Part shown: positions 28,505 through 38,942 of the stretch, piece by piece
Layout of the letters: each line of letters opens with the position of its first letter
How positions within the stretch are numbered: the first letter of the stretch is position 1
NCBI GenBank assembly: GCA_026745465.1
Contig: JACYXH010000409.1
Coordinates: forward strand, 431,001-495,000
Direction: 5' to 3'
DNA length: 64,000 bases
DNA from: Lota lota
Lineage: Eukaryota > Chordata > Actinopteri > Gadiformes > Lotidae
The notes under the pieces: generated by a model
What the model was told of the DNA's origin: nothing
Databases searched by the model: none
The model's input: the letters and a program-made list of their open reading frames with translations, nothing else
Translations under genes and position numbers: made by a program

Positions 28505-28700
28505 GTGACCACCCTGGTGAACACCAGCAATAAAGGCCCGTCAGGGAAGAAGAAGGGGCGCTCCAAGAAGGCCCACGTGCTGGCCGTGTCCGTGGAGCAG
28601 GCCACCCAGAACTTCTTGGAGAAGGGCGAGCAGATCGCTAAAGACAGCCAGGACCTGAAGGAGGAGCTCATCGCTGCCGTGGAGGACGTCCGCAAGCAAG
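28505..28700 (+). CDS. ctnna2: ctnna2 coding exon 2 (residues 35-100, beta-catenin-binding region)
   Basis: Acceptor CCCCTCAG ends at 28504 and the donor AAG|GTGTGG begins at 28701. The 196 bases encode 65 codons plus the first base of Gly100 (phase 1). The exon holds VTTLVNTSNKGPSGKKKGR, with a basic cluster KKKGRSKK at residues 49-56, followed by helices AHVLAVSVEQATQNFLEKGE and DLKEELIAAVEDVRKQ. In the family this segment packs against the N-terminal helix of beta-catenin or plakoglobin. The donor is weaker than those of the other exons (GTGTGG instead of GTRAGT). Reading through it stays open for 12 further codons before a TAG at 28733-28735. Confidence 0.95.
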
Positions 28701-31204
28701 GTGTGGAGCTGCATGAGGATGTTGTGTTTCCTTAGTATATCACCTTTGTTATAGTATTGGTCAGTTAACTGCAGGTTAAATAGGCCCTGTATCCCGTTCA
28801 CCTCATTGGATAGAAGTTAGAAGGCAGTACTCACTTGGCCTTTGCGGCCGATAACATTGGTTGCGGTCGGATAGTCCAAAAAAAATGACATCTTATGTCC
28901 TTTCCTAACCTCTTTTCCTTGACCTCGATTGAAAATGTCATGAGGTCAAGGAAAGATGTGAAGGAGAATTCAGAAGGGCTTAAGAAGGAGATAACCGCGG
29001 TGCTAAGAGAATCGGACCGCACTTACACTGGGCTACGTCACTTATGCGACTACAATGTTCGGAAGATGAACTACTAAAAGCACATCTTGGATACCTTGCC
29101 CTGTGCGTTCTAACCATGCTGTTTCACGCAGGCTATGCAAACGTGGACAACAAGGTGAAAAATGATACTTTATTACTACGGTTGGAATTTAAATAAAAAA
29201 AGGAATACAGGCTACCGGTCATAAAAGGGAACCAAAATAGTTGTCACATTGATAAAGGTTGCTCACGCTCACACACCTGTCACAATCATGAATTAATTAA
29301 TCTGTAAAAAAAAGATGCACTCATGTGTTTGTGTGTGTTGTGCTTTGAAACATTCAATGTGATTATTGACTCAATACTTGACTTTGTTTTGATGGAGCCC
29401 ACAATCAGTGATTGATGAGTGGTCTCCCTTTTAGCGAGCCATATCTCTGTGCACCGTAGCAGCTGTTAAAGTCAGTCAACTCCTCTTGGCTCCCACTGAA
29501 GCTGACGTCAGGGGGTTACAGCAAAGTCTTGAGCAGCATATAAAGAAATCAGTGGGAAGCAATCTCCTTTAACGCTAAAATAATCAGTGCAACACTACTG
29601 AGTCGATGACCCAATAAGTAAATGACTTCAATTAACCTTAATGTGTGCACCAATAAGATGAAGGGACCACAGTATGTCAAGGATCCATATACATTTCCAA
29701 AGGGTCTGATTGTGTCTTGTATAAACTACATTGTTTCAAGTACGTGTCCTGTTAATAATGTTCATAATCATTATGTATTAGTGGATAAATACTGTACCAA
29801 AACTGCCTTTTTGTTTCTGCTAACACTGTTCTTGCACTATCCACGAGCAATGAACATTATTGTATCTCCTCGAGATATTGGAAGCTGAAATGTTCTCCCA
29901 ACCATGATGAATCAGTTGAATACCCCCATGAACAACCCCATAAAGCGGTTATCTATGAAGAGGTTATCAAAACTCATGCTCGGATTTAAAGAGTAGAGAT
30001 CAGATGTACTGTATTGATATGATCATTATGCCCAAAAAACCTTGCACTAAATTGAACTGGTTTCACATTACTTGGTGTAGGATCTCATTATACTTACATT
30101 TCCACTGCCTCATGTTCAGCGTTCTGCGGCTCACTGCTTACATGTTAGATGAGCATGAAATATAGTTTAGCCAGGATGAACATGTCTTCAGTTCTGGTCA
30201 TTAAGCCTGTCCCGAATGGTTGCATTTCTGGGTGATGAAGTGAATACACACCACAGTGGTGGGCCGAGTGTATGTGTAGTTGATTTGAAGCAGACAGTGA
30301 CAAGTTAAAGAGAGATGGGAGAAGAGTCGATTAACAGTCCCTGATTAATACCCAGTACTTCAAGCTCTACGTCTATGCCTGAGTACTTGTATTAATGTAA
30401 AGAGCCTGATCTCCCTAGTTCTTCACACGTTGTTAAAGACTAGTATCTGTGTCTGTTGTTCTAAAAGGTGATCAGCTAGCTTTATGTTAGAGTTGGTGGC
30501 AGTTTACCTTTTCAAACTGTTCTCATCACTTTTATGATGCGTTTACTTTTGAGAAAATGTCACCAATGCCTTAAAACGTTCTTGTCTTTGAGCAAGAAGT
30601 AAATGGGGCTTCACTCGAATGAAATGTTTGTCCCTAGAATGGATGTGGTTTTTCTGTTCAGTTACCCCGTCAGCATAAAGTGTGGTGCTGGGCACGTTGT
30701 ACTCCGACTCTTTATAATGCACTGTCAGCTCCAGTTTGCCACCAGTACCATTAATGGCAGCCTTTGACAATACAGCACAGAGTGCTTCTCTTCAACCATG
30801 AAACAGATTAGCAGTGACATGGCTGGTCTAAGGCAGAGAGTACCTCCCAACATACATTTTTTCACTGTTCACTGTTAGAGAGACTAATGCTTTGCTGTTG
30901 TTTTTCATCTCCTGTGAACAAAAACATTTTAAAAAGATGATTCAAAGCCATATACTTTACAATAACCCAACTGCATATACAAAGACAAAACGCAGTACTT
31001 TGCTCTGGTTTCTATATTTGTATTTGCGGCAACCATGTGCATTTACAGTTTTCCGAGCTACCTAGCGGAAAGAACAAGGCTATTTCCATTAGGGTTTTTA
31101 TTGCCGATGTAGAATAAAGCAAGTGCTTTCATGGTACGGTTTGATTACTCAACTCACTCAAAACCTCCAGTAAGTATAGGTGACGGTTGGCTTTGTGACT
31201 TGTC

Positions 31205-31820
31205 TTAAAGACCAATTGAACCCAAAACTTTTTTATTATTATTATTATTATTATAATCTTTTTTAAACATGGTAATATGTCTTCATCGTCAACATAGTAA
31301 TCTATGCCATTTTGTCACTGTTACTGAAATGAGACCCTCATTTAGAGAAAACGGAGTAAAATCCTTTGTTTGTCTCCCAAAAACACTGAACGTTCCACTC
31401 TGCTTGGAACGTAGGTAATCGTGACGTTTCGTGATGTCGACGTGCCCTTTCCGTGCAGAGCTCTGTCTGGGCAGCGGTTGTTTGTTGTTTAGCTTCTAGG
31501 ACGCTTATAGTATAACGCCACGGTGTGTGTGGGTGGTGATGCTCGGTCTGAGCAGCGGTTTATTTAATGTCTGCGAGTGAGGGTTAAGCGTCCCGGACAC
31601 TTATAGTATAACGCTACGGTGTGTGGCACATGTCATATACAACATCGCTCATCATAACGCTCATACACAACGACGGTACTAAAAATGTGTCACACACTTG
31701 CCGTGGGTTGTAACCATGGGGATAACATGCCCCCCTCCTCTTTCCTTAAACGCTCAATTTTTTTTCAAATCTCATAGTTTTAGAATTCCAGCTGAAACAG
31801 TGGGTTCACTGACACCTCAA
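31205..31820 (+). mobile_element. TTAA-ended interspersed repeat, copy C (longest)
   Basis: It starts TTAAAGACCAATTGAACCC and ends GGGTTCACTGACACCTCAA, which are imperfect inverted copies of each other (consensus near TTAAAGGTGTCAGTGAACCC). A segment with CTTATAGTATAACGCYACGG is present twice (about 31505-31540 and 31600-31625), making this copy longer than its relatives. It has no coding capacity. Confidence 0.68.
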
Positions 31821-32398
31821 GCTTTAGGCTTTTTACCGACAATGAAAGTCGACCATGCTGGAAGTACGTGTTAATATGCTAGACAGACAACACCTTTCAA
31901 CAGCCAAACTATACAAAAACATCATCACTGTTTGTTGAATTAGACAATATCTAAACAATGTAATGTCTTTTATTAATCCTCTCCTAAACCTAGCCTCAGC
32001 AAGCCAATTAGAGCTCAGTAAATTGTTACTTATACTACCGTTTAAGGAAATTACTTGCATGAAATAGTATCTAATGGCAGAAAATATAATTCTAAACTTG
32101 TGGGGGGTATCTTCTTTAATCCTCTGTGATTCTGTGGCTCATCTTCTCAGTTGCGGACCATGTTCCATGCACAGCGCTGCTGTCCTTTAGGCTGGCCAGG
32201 CGCTAATCAACTCATCAGACACTTGTCTTGACCTGATTGAATTATACATTCTGTTGTTATACTGCAGAGCCATGCCGCCCCCTCAGCCATTAGTCTTGGT
32301 TGGCTGCTACACTGGGTACTGCTTCACAAACATTGGGGTGAAATGTGTGTGTCTGTGGTTGTATCTCTTGGTGTCAGTCAGTGTGTATTTCTTTGTGA

Positions 32399-32402
<4 letters not shown>

Positions 32403-32437
<35 letters not shown>

Positions 32438-32456
32438 TGTGTGTGTGTGTGTGTGC
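32403..32456. repeat. (GT)n microsatellite
   Basis: GT array with one AT interruption, about 325 bases before exon 3. Confidence 0.95.
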
Positions 32457-32780
32457 CTGCACACACAAATAATTCCAACGACCACACATAGTGATAGTCG
32501 TGATTCCAAACGAGTAAACAATCGAAGCAGCCATCTGTGTCTGGAGGGAGGGTGCAGCGTCTTGGTGGAGGATCCCGAGGGGCTGCTTATTATCAACCGA
32601 ACAGTACGTGTTCAGACACGCCTCCCAACTCTGTAGCGCAGCAGTGAGGTTTCGACCGGAATGGTTTGAAGGCAGACACACGCACGCACGCACACGCGCG
32701 CGCACACACACACGCGTCTGTGCGAGGGGCCGGGCCTTCTGTTGTGGGATGACTGGTGTCCCTGCTGTTCCTCACCGCAG

Positions 32781-32947
32781 GCGAGACCATGCGCGTGGCC
32801 TCGTCGGAGTTCGCCGACGACCCCTGCTCCTCGGTGAAGCGCGGCACCATGGTGAGGGCGGCCCGGGCGCTCCTCTCGGCCGTCACCCGCCTGCTCATCC
32901 TGGCCGACATGGCCGACGTCATGAGGCTGCTGGCGCACCTGAAGATA
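32781..32947 (+). CDS. ctnna2: ctnna2 coding exon 3 (residues 100-155)
   Basis: Acceptor CTCACCGCAG ends at 32780 and the donor ATA|GTGAGT begins at 32948. The 167 bases complete Gly100 and encode 55 codons, leaving a phase 0 border. The protein segment is ETMRVASSEFADDPCSSVKR, then GTMVRAARALLSAVTRLLIL, then ADMADVMRLLAHLKI. It forms the long helices of the N-domain four-helix bundle used for beta-catenin binding and dimerisation. Codon third positions are strongly G/C and CpG is frequent, unlike the AT-rich introns. A TCR/ATC trinucleotide tract starts about 20 bases after the donor. Confidence 0.95.
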
Positions 32948-32967
32948 GTGAGTACCGCGCCGTCTGC

Positions 32968-33111
32968 GTCATCATCCTCGTCCTCGTCATCCTCGTCATC
33001 GCCATCGCCATTATTCTCATCAGGTTCATCACCGTCATTTCCATCGTGATCATCATCATACTAATCACCATCATCATAGTCACTGTCGCCATTACCAATA
33101 TCATTATTTTC

Positions 33112-33147
<36 letters not shown>
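32968..33147. repeat. TCR/ATC trinucleotide tract
   Basis: Diverged TCG/TCA/ATC trinucleotides becoming pure (ATC)n at about 33115-33147. The tract starts about 20 bases after the exon 3 donor. Serine or methionine runs in its frames are artefacts. Confidence 0.93.
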
Positions 33148-33258
33148 TGAGAGACAGGAAAGCGGGTTGGAGAAGAGAGGGAACAACATGTAGAATAGGA
33201 ACACAGTTGGGACTCAAACCCGAATCGCCCCATTATCAACCTATTACTCACATAACCA
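33148..33258 (-). mobile_element. SINE remnant, minus strand
   Basis: Read on the minus strand it has a B-box-like GGGTTTGAGTCCC followed by TGTTGTTCCCTCTCTTCTCC and TTTCCTGTCTCTC. This is the same order as in the + strand SINE at 37827. Its 3' end runs directly into the (ATC)n tract at 33147. The A-box side is decayed and the boundary is approximate. Confidence 0.58.
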
Positions 33259-33416
33259 TATTCATCACCTGCATAATCTTCATTGCCTTAATCATCATTA
33301 TCATCATCATCATCACCATGTTTGTCAACCTCAAAGTAGGCGATTTATCACAAAGTAGGACGGTTTCTAAATGGAACCATCTGTGATGATCCACGTGCTT
33401 CACTTAGAGCTCACTC

Positions 33417-33690
33417 GTATACACAAACTACGGTATACTTTAGTGTCCACAAACTATAGTCTACTTTACTTTACACATACCACAGTATACTATAGTGTAC
33501 ACAAACTGCAGTATACCTTAGTGTACACAAACTACAGTATACTTAAGTTTACACAAGCTACAGTATACTATAGTGTACACAAACTGCAATGTACCTTAGT
33601 GTACACAAACTACAGTATACTATAGTTTAGACAAACTACAATATATTTTTGTGTACACAAACTACAGCACACTTTAGTGTACACAAACGG
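33417..33690. repeat. Minisatellite, 26-bp units
   Basis: About ten units of TAGTGTACACAAACTACAG plus TATACT. Three units equal 78 bases, so a reading frame repeats every 26 codons and stays open for 84 codons, which gives a false protein. Confidence 0.9.
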
Positions 33691-35210
33691 CATCTGCCTT
33701 TTCACACACCTCCCCACACCGTTACACCAAACATGATGCTGAAACTCCCGCTGGTTCAGAGATAAGGAACCTGAGAGAGAGGGGTCTTGATTCGACATCT
33801 GCTTCAGTGTTGCCTTCTTAATACTTTTACACAAGACTTTGTGTCACCTCAGCATACCTCTACATTTACATCTGCCTGTATGTGTAATATAGCATTGCAT
33901 TGTGTGGATGGAAACCCTGCTACAGTGACGGTGCTAGCAAACGCTGAGCAACCTCTAAGAACTGGGTGGTTCTGTTGGCCTTTTGTTCAAAAGAGGCGAT
34001 ATCATCTTAGAAATATGTTATATATCCTTTGAGTGTCTTTCATTTACTGCACATTTAAATATATTCATTACTAGTCTCACACATCAGACTTTAGATTAAT
34101 CTAAAATCTTATAGCAGACGAACTCTAATCTGGGTGAACGAGGCGTTTCACTTTCTTTCGCTTCACATTTGTTTCAAACAATTGTGTTGCTTGAGGCGGG
34201 GATCTGTAAGCGCGTAACTGGAGAACACAAACTCGGCCAGCTGTAGTAAACTGGCAATAACTTATATAAATCCCCTTGTGAAGGCTTCAGCCACTCGCGC
34301 AAATGAGTCTTCTGCAGTAGGATATCTATCTTACGAAACAGGAAACAAGGCGTGACTCCGCCCCTTCAGCTTTTCCTTTCCGGCCAAGGCTCTCTGCTGT
34401 CACCCCCAGGAAGTTCTGCTATAACGTAGTAGGACTGGTGGATCCCAGATAAGTTCAACCTCTCAACAATATCCAACACATGTGATAACTAGATGTAATC
34501 GTGGACGAGTTAAGGCTCCAGGTGCTTCCACTTACCAATCTAACTTGGATCTCATCGTGCTCGCTTTAAAATAAAGTTTGACAGTCTACTCTGCATAACT
34601 GTTGTGATGGCTTTGGGTTCATTATGTGGGATGTTGGGGGTGGAAACAGGCAGAGGAAGGGACATTCTGTTCTTTTTATTGGCCTCTGCGGTGTTATAGA
34701 ACCCAGCTCATCCCAACCTTATGCCTGGATTTACATATAGATTAGCCAAGGCGGAGCCGTTACAGGCCAGTATGTATCTTTTAGGACTGTGGCATATACA
34801 GTAGCACGCTACCACTAGCTGGAGAGCTACGTTTGATAGCCGCTTCATAATGAGTCCGAGCAATCTCATATATTCCTTAAATAGCTTGCATCACTTATGT
34901 TGTGTAGGCTAATTAAAATGACACAAACACACACTCGCGCACACACTCATGCACACACCATGCTATAAACACCCACACACAAACGTAGTGGGTCTTTCTT
35001 TACTCAAACCAGTGTGTCCAATCCCTTCCTCTAAACGCCTCACAAATAAATGCCTTCACTCTTCCTATTTTATTTTCCATCACTGTGTGGTACTTCAGAA
35101 TAAGAAGGGGCTACTGCAACATGCCTCGGTAAAACAAGGGAGGATTTTTCTCTTCTAAAGCTTAATGGCTTCTTTGTGACATTACGTGTAATAATTTGGA
35201 GTTGATCACC

Positions 35211-35234
35211 GTGTGTGTGTGTGTGTGTGTGTGT
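35211..35234. repeat. (GT)12 microsatellite before exon 4
   Basis: Ends 16 bases before the exon 4 start, so it sits where the polypyrimidine tract or branch region would be; TG repeats can influence splicing. Confidence 0.95.
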
Positions 35235-35250
35235 TTATCCTGCCTGACAG

Positions 35251-35370
35251 GTGGAGGAGGCCCTGGAGGGGGTGAAGAATGCGACCAATGAGCAGGACCT
35301 AGCCAACCGCTTCAAAGAGTTTGGGAAGGAGATGGTGAAGCTCAACTATGTGGCAGCCCGCAGACAGCAG
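35251..35370 (+). CDS. ctnna2: ctnna2 coding exon 4 (residues 156-195)
   Basis: Acceptor CTGCCTGACAG ends at 35250 and the donor CAG|GTAACT begins at 35371. The exon is exactly 40 codons, phase 0 on both sides, so skipping it would delete 40 residues without a frameshift. It encodes VEEALEGVKNATNEQDLANR, then FKEFGKEMVKLNYVAARRQQ. This stretch is diagnostic for alpha-N against alpha-E-catenin, which is very different here. A (GT)n tract lies 17 bases before the exon and a pyrimidine-rich minisatellite starts about 28 bases after it. Confidence 0.95.
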
Positions 35371-35398
35371 GTAACTTTGGGCTCACACCCCTTGTCCA

Positions 35399-35790
35399 TT
35401 GTTCATATCTCTGGTCCCTATCTCCTGGTCTCTATCTCCTGGTCTCTGGTTTCTATCTCCTAGTTCCTTGTCTCTTTATCCTTGTCTCTGGTGCCTATCT
35501 CCTGGTCACTATCTCCTGGTCTTTGGTCCCTATCTCCTAGTTCCTGGTCGCTATCTCCTGGCCCTATCTCCTTGTTCCTGGTCCCAATATCCTGGTCTCC
35601 GGTCTCTATCTCTTAGTCCCTGGTCCATGTCTCTGGTCCCTATCTCCTGGTCTCTGTTCCCTATCCCCTGGCCTCTGGTCCCTATTTCCTGGTCCTGATA
35701 TCCTGGATCATATCTCACTGGTCTCTGGTCCTTATCTCCTGGTCTCTGGTCTTTATCTCCTGCTCTCTGGTCCCTATCTCCTGGTCTCTC
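35399..35790. repeat. Pyrimidine-rich minisatellite (CCTATCTCCTGGTCTCTGGT type)
   Basis: About 390 bases of variable 12-24 bp units built from TCCCTATCTCCTGGT and CTCTGGT. It begins about 28 bases after the exon 4 donor. Confidence 0.92.
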
Positions 35791-36560
35791 ATTAAAGAAA
35801 CAGGGACAGACAGGCATGGTATAGACCACACTCAGTGCTCACGCTCAGTGCAGGAACCTAAATTCACCTGACCAGCATGGGTATTACCATGGAATCATCC
35901 ATTAGTATCACAATCTGAATGGATTAATGCAATATGGACTTTCAATACAATGCTTATGGTTTTCTGAATAAGACATTTAACATCCCTACTACATTTTGGT
36001 GGCAGCTCCTTTGAAATCATAATGTGCAATGTTTATTATAGCAATTTTATTTTGATAAAAAAAAGGATCATACGTTTTATACAATATATAGAATTTAGGA
36101 CCTCATTTAGGATTTCATGAAAAATATGCTGCATACTTTTTGAGTTGTAATACACAGCCTAAATGTCAACCTCATAAAATCCAAATATCAGCTATGTTTC
36201 AACCAGCTTTTCAATTATTTTAAATAATGCCAGTCGAAAAGCTCAATATTACGAACCGTAAAGTATACTTATGTTCAGATCTGAATACTTGACATTTTTG
36301 TTCCATTTTTATCAATGGCTGGTCTCTGAAATTGTTTTGTCTACCTTTTTAAATCGAAGCCTACATGCTAAATATCAACAACATTATTGTATTTCTGTCA
36401 TATTTCCTTTTTTTTGTACTTTATTCTTCTTAATTCCTCCAGTTGTTAGCATCACTCTAGCACCTTCTCTCTTTGCAAACAGCCACTTGCGCCATCATCT
36501 ATCTGCGCCAACGTCTGTCTGTGCTAACATCTGTCTGGGCTGACACCTATTTGCGCTATG

Positions 36561-36603
36561 CCCCCCCCCCCCCCCCCCCCCCACACCCCCACCCCCCACC
36601 CCA
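36561..36603. repeat. Poly-C tract at the exon 5 acceptor
   Basis: 22 consecutive C, then CACACCCCCACCCCCCACCC up to the AG. It acts as the polypyrimidine tract of exon 5. The minus strand is G-rich and could form a G-quadruplex, the plus strand an i-motif. Confidence 0.96.
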
Positions 36604-36604
36604 G

Positions 36605-36871
36605 GAGCTGAAGGACCCCCAGTGTCGGGACGAGATGGCCGCGGCGCGCGGGGCGCTGAAGAAGAACGCCACCATGCTCTACACCGCCTCGCAGGCCTTC
36701 CTGCGGCACCCGGACGTGGCGGCCACGCGCGCCAACCGCGACTACGTGTTCAAGCAGGTGCAGGAGGCCATCGCCGGCATCTCCAGCGCCGCCCAGGCCA
36801 ACTCCCCCGTCGACGAGAAGCACGGACACGCCGGCATCGGAGAGCTGGCCGCCGCGCTGAACGAGTTCGAC
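36605..36871 (+). CDS. ctnna2: ctnna2 coding exon 5 (residues 196-284, end of N domain)
   Basis: The acceptor is an almost pure C tract ending in CAG at 36604; the donor GAC|GTGAGT begins at 36872. The 267 bases give 89 codons, phase 0 on both sides. The segment starts ELKDPQCRDEMAAARGALKK and continues NATMLYTASQAFLRHPDVAA and TRANRDYVFKQVQEAIAGIS; it ends GIGELAAALNEFD. The QANSPVDEKHGHAG loop is the least conserved part. In the family this completes the N domain; the next exon (starting NKII-DP in relatives) opens the M domain and was not found in the window. GC and CpG content are very high compared with flanking intron. The frame stays open past the donor to 37117, which is most likely chance. 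Confidence 0.96.
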
Positions 36872-37826
36872 GTGAGTCCGCCGTCCATGCGCACGCGTTT
36901 TTTACGCCACCACACTGGTCGCACCACACACCTGCGTGTTCTTTATCCGGCCGCTTGCGTTTACGTTAAACCTGCACTGTGTTGGTTTAATACTGCAGGT
37001 ATTGAGTGCGTCAATGAGGCATCTCCACTAGAACGTTTCTCAAGAACACAACACGCCCATCCACGAGTCGATCCATCCAGGGATCTTTCTCCTGGTTCTT
37101 TAGGACACTTTTATTAAAAGCCACTTACTGAGCAAGTGAAGCTGAGAACAGTCAAAGCATATCAATCATAATTGGTTTTGCATGAAAACTAAATGCATGA
37201 AAAGAGCAGCTATGGGAATTAGTTTAATCAAGTGGATTCTTGTTTAGATCTCTTAGTGGTAGTGCAAATATCAGGGCTAGAACATTTCTAAAAAGGTCCA
37301 TTCTGAATAGACTGACTAGATATAAAGTTACCCTCAATGGAGGAAAGACAATCAATGTGTTTGTTAATAGGTCTGCTGAATGATTGTATTATTACCTCAT
37401 ACTGGAAACATGTAATACTTATTGAACTGAATGTGTTGAGGACTGTGCATTTGGTTGGTTAAACACACTCTTTGATCTTGCTTTGTGGTTGATTTAATTA
37501 ATAAGTTCACCGATAAGCAATTGCAGGAAATATATTCCACCACACCACACAAGATGCAGGCTGTTGCATAAAGCCAAATGGTGTGCTTGTATGCCTATGT
37601 ATGTTCTTGATGTTCTGTGTTATTGAAAGCGCTTGGGCCATGATATCCCACTTGGTGATCCTTTGCTTCCACCTAGTGGTCTTGAGGCGACAGTGAGCCA
37701 GAAATACACCACAAGCCTTCAGAGTCAAAGTGAACAATGTTGTGTTTGGCGCAGTAGGTGGCACTGTCGCCTCCCTGTTTGAGATGTCTCGCTTTGGCTT
37801 GTGGCTGGAGGCCTGAAAACCTCATG

Positions 37827-37985
37827 CGGCACAGTGGCCCTTGCTAGGGCAGTAACCATCTAGGTGATACGCCGTGTAGCGACCTGGATTTGATTTCCAC
37901 CTGTTGTCTTATGCATTATGGCTTTCCTTCTCTTCTTCAACCCCTTTGCCTGTCTCTCTTCACTGTAAAAAACTTAAAAAAAGGC
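37827..37985 (+). mobile_element. tRNA-derived SINE
   Basis: It starts around CGGCACAGTGGCCC, has a B-box-like GGATTTGATTTCC (37886-37898), and continues CACCTGTTGTCTTATGCATT, TTTGCCTGTCTCTCTTCACTG and a short A-rich end TAAAAAACTTAAAAAAAGGC. This matches the general build of a common teleost SINE with a pyrimidine-rich body and A-rich tail. The internal promoter is diverged. Confidence 0.68.
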
Positions 37986-38739
37986 TGAACAAGAAACCCC
38001 AGGTTTCCTCACATGCCAAACACATGGGATGCAGATGAGCCGTAGGTGTGGATAACGCGTTGGAAAAGGAACTTGTTTCAATTTCATGCTTGAAGTCAGC
38101 TAAATCGTACAAGGTGTATTGTATCATAGCGTCACCGAGCATAACAGATAACCTCTAGGTTACATCCACGCTACCATATTACTAACTATATTACCATATT
38201 ACCATATGACCTCCAGGTTAATACCAGGTCACCTCATTGGGGGGACAACCATAGCAATACAAATCATCCCAGTCAATTTATCACAAATGGATTCCATTGT
38301 ATCAACATACACGGATGGAGGGAGGCTATATGCATATGTGTGTTTTTCATACCAACATTATTTTAGGGCTAATAAGGTGCAGCAATTAAAATCATGTAAA
38401 TACAGATCTGGGTAATTTCCAATAACTAAAATACTAGTTATTATAAAATACTTTTACAGAATAATATTTTCCCCATACATCAACTGCTAATTCTGTTAGA
38501 GCACTTTGAAGTTAGAGGAGGGGAATTTTGCAGAGGACAGAGGAGCCAATTAGGGCTAAATCCTATAACACATCTTAAACCCAGTTAGACTAATTTGATA
38601 TGGGGAGCTGGGTGCCTAAGCTGTCAAGACTGTTTAATAACAGAGTAACGTTTCTTATTGTAAATATTAAGCTAACCGATAAAGACCTTGGAGGCTCATT
38701 ATGAGCAGAGCTAGTGGCGGCTAAAGGAGGGATTGCTAT

Positions 38740-38942
38740 GTGCAGTTGCCAATAGTAAACAGCTAGTAGTGCAGAACCAAGTGCAGTGTCAACTAGATAA
38801 AAGCCAATAGTGCAGAATTAGGTGCAGTGTCGAATAGTAAACCGCCAGTAGTGCAGAACTTGGTGCAGTGTCCAATAGTACACACCTATTAGTGCAGAAC
38901 TTGGTGCAGTGTCCAATAGTACACACCTATTAGTGCAGAGGT
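38740..38942. repeat. Minisatellite, 41-bp units
   Basis: Four full units (38767, 38808, 38849, 38890) starting TAGTGCAGAA and containing GTGCAGTGTC, plus partial units on both sides. The last two units are identical, which suggests recent duplication. Confidence 0.93.

Larger units (their letters stand above)
28701..32780 (+). other. ctnna2 intron between coding exons 2 and 3 (4.1 kb)
   Basis: GT-AG intron, phase 1. It contains a TTAA-ended repeat copy with an internal duplication (31205-31820) and a (GT)n array (32403-32456). A short (CACG/CGCG)n-like stretch lies at about 32683-32716, shortly before exon 3. A small open frame at 28895-29077 has an alpha-catenin-like look over about 15 residues but is probably chance. 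Nothing else was recognised. Confidence 0.85.
32948..35250 (+). other. ctnna2 intron between coding exons 3 and 4 (2.3 kb)
   Basis: GT-AG intron, phase 0. It starts with a TCR/ATC trinucleotide tract (32968-33147), followed by a minus-strand SINE remnant (33148-33258), a second small ATC array near 33290-33315, and a 26-bp minisatellite (33417-33690). The stretch 33700-35200 shows nothing specific. A (GT)12 array lies just before exon 4 (35211-35234). Confidence 0.85.
35371..36604 (+). other. ctnna2 intron between coding exons 4 and 5 (1.2 kb)
   Basis: GT-AG intron, phase 0. A pyrimidine-rich minisatellite fills 35399-35790. The middle (35800-36470) is AT-rich with no feature I can name. The last 45 bases are a poly-C tract serving as polypyrimidine tract. 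A possible branch site TGCTAAC lies at about 36521-36527 and a CTGAC at about 36539-36543. Confidence 0.85.

Noticed and set aside
32608..33150. 180-codon frame over exon 3 in another frame
   Set aside because: It is out of frame with the conserved alpha-catenin reading and ends in trinucleotide-repeat residues.
36473..37117. 214-codon frame running through exon 5 into both introns
   Set aside because: The central 89 codons are the real exon. The extensions are intron that happens to stay open, and the Pro run is the poly-C tract. An alternative start in the intron cannot be excluded but nothing supports it.
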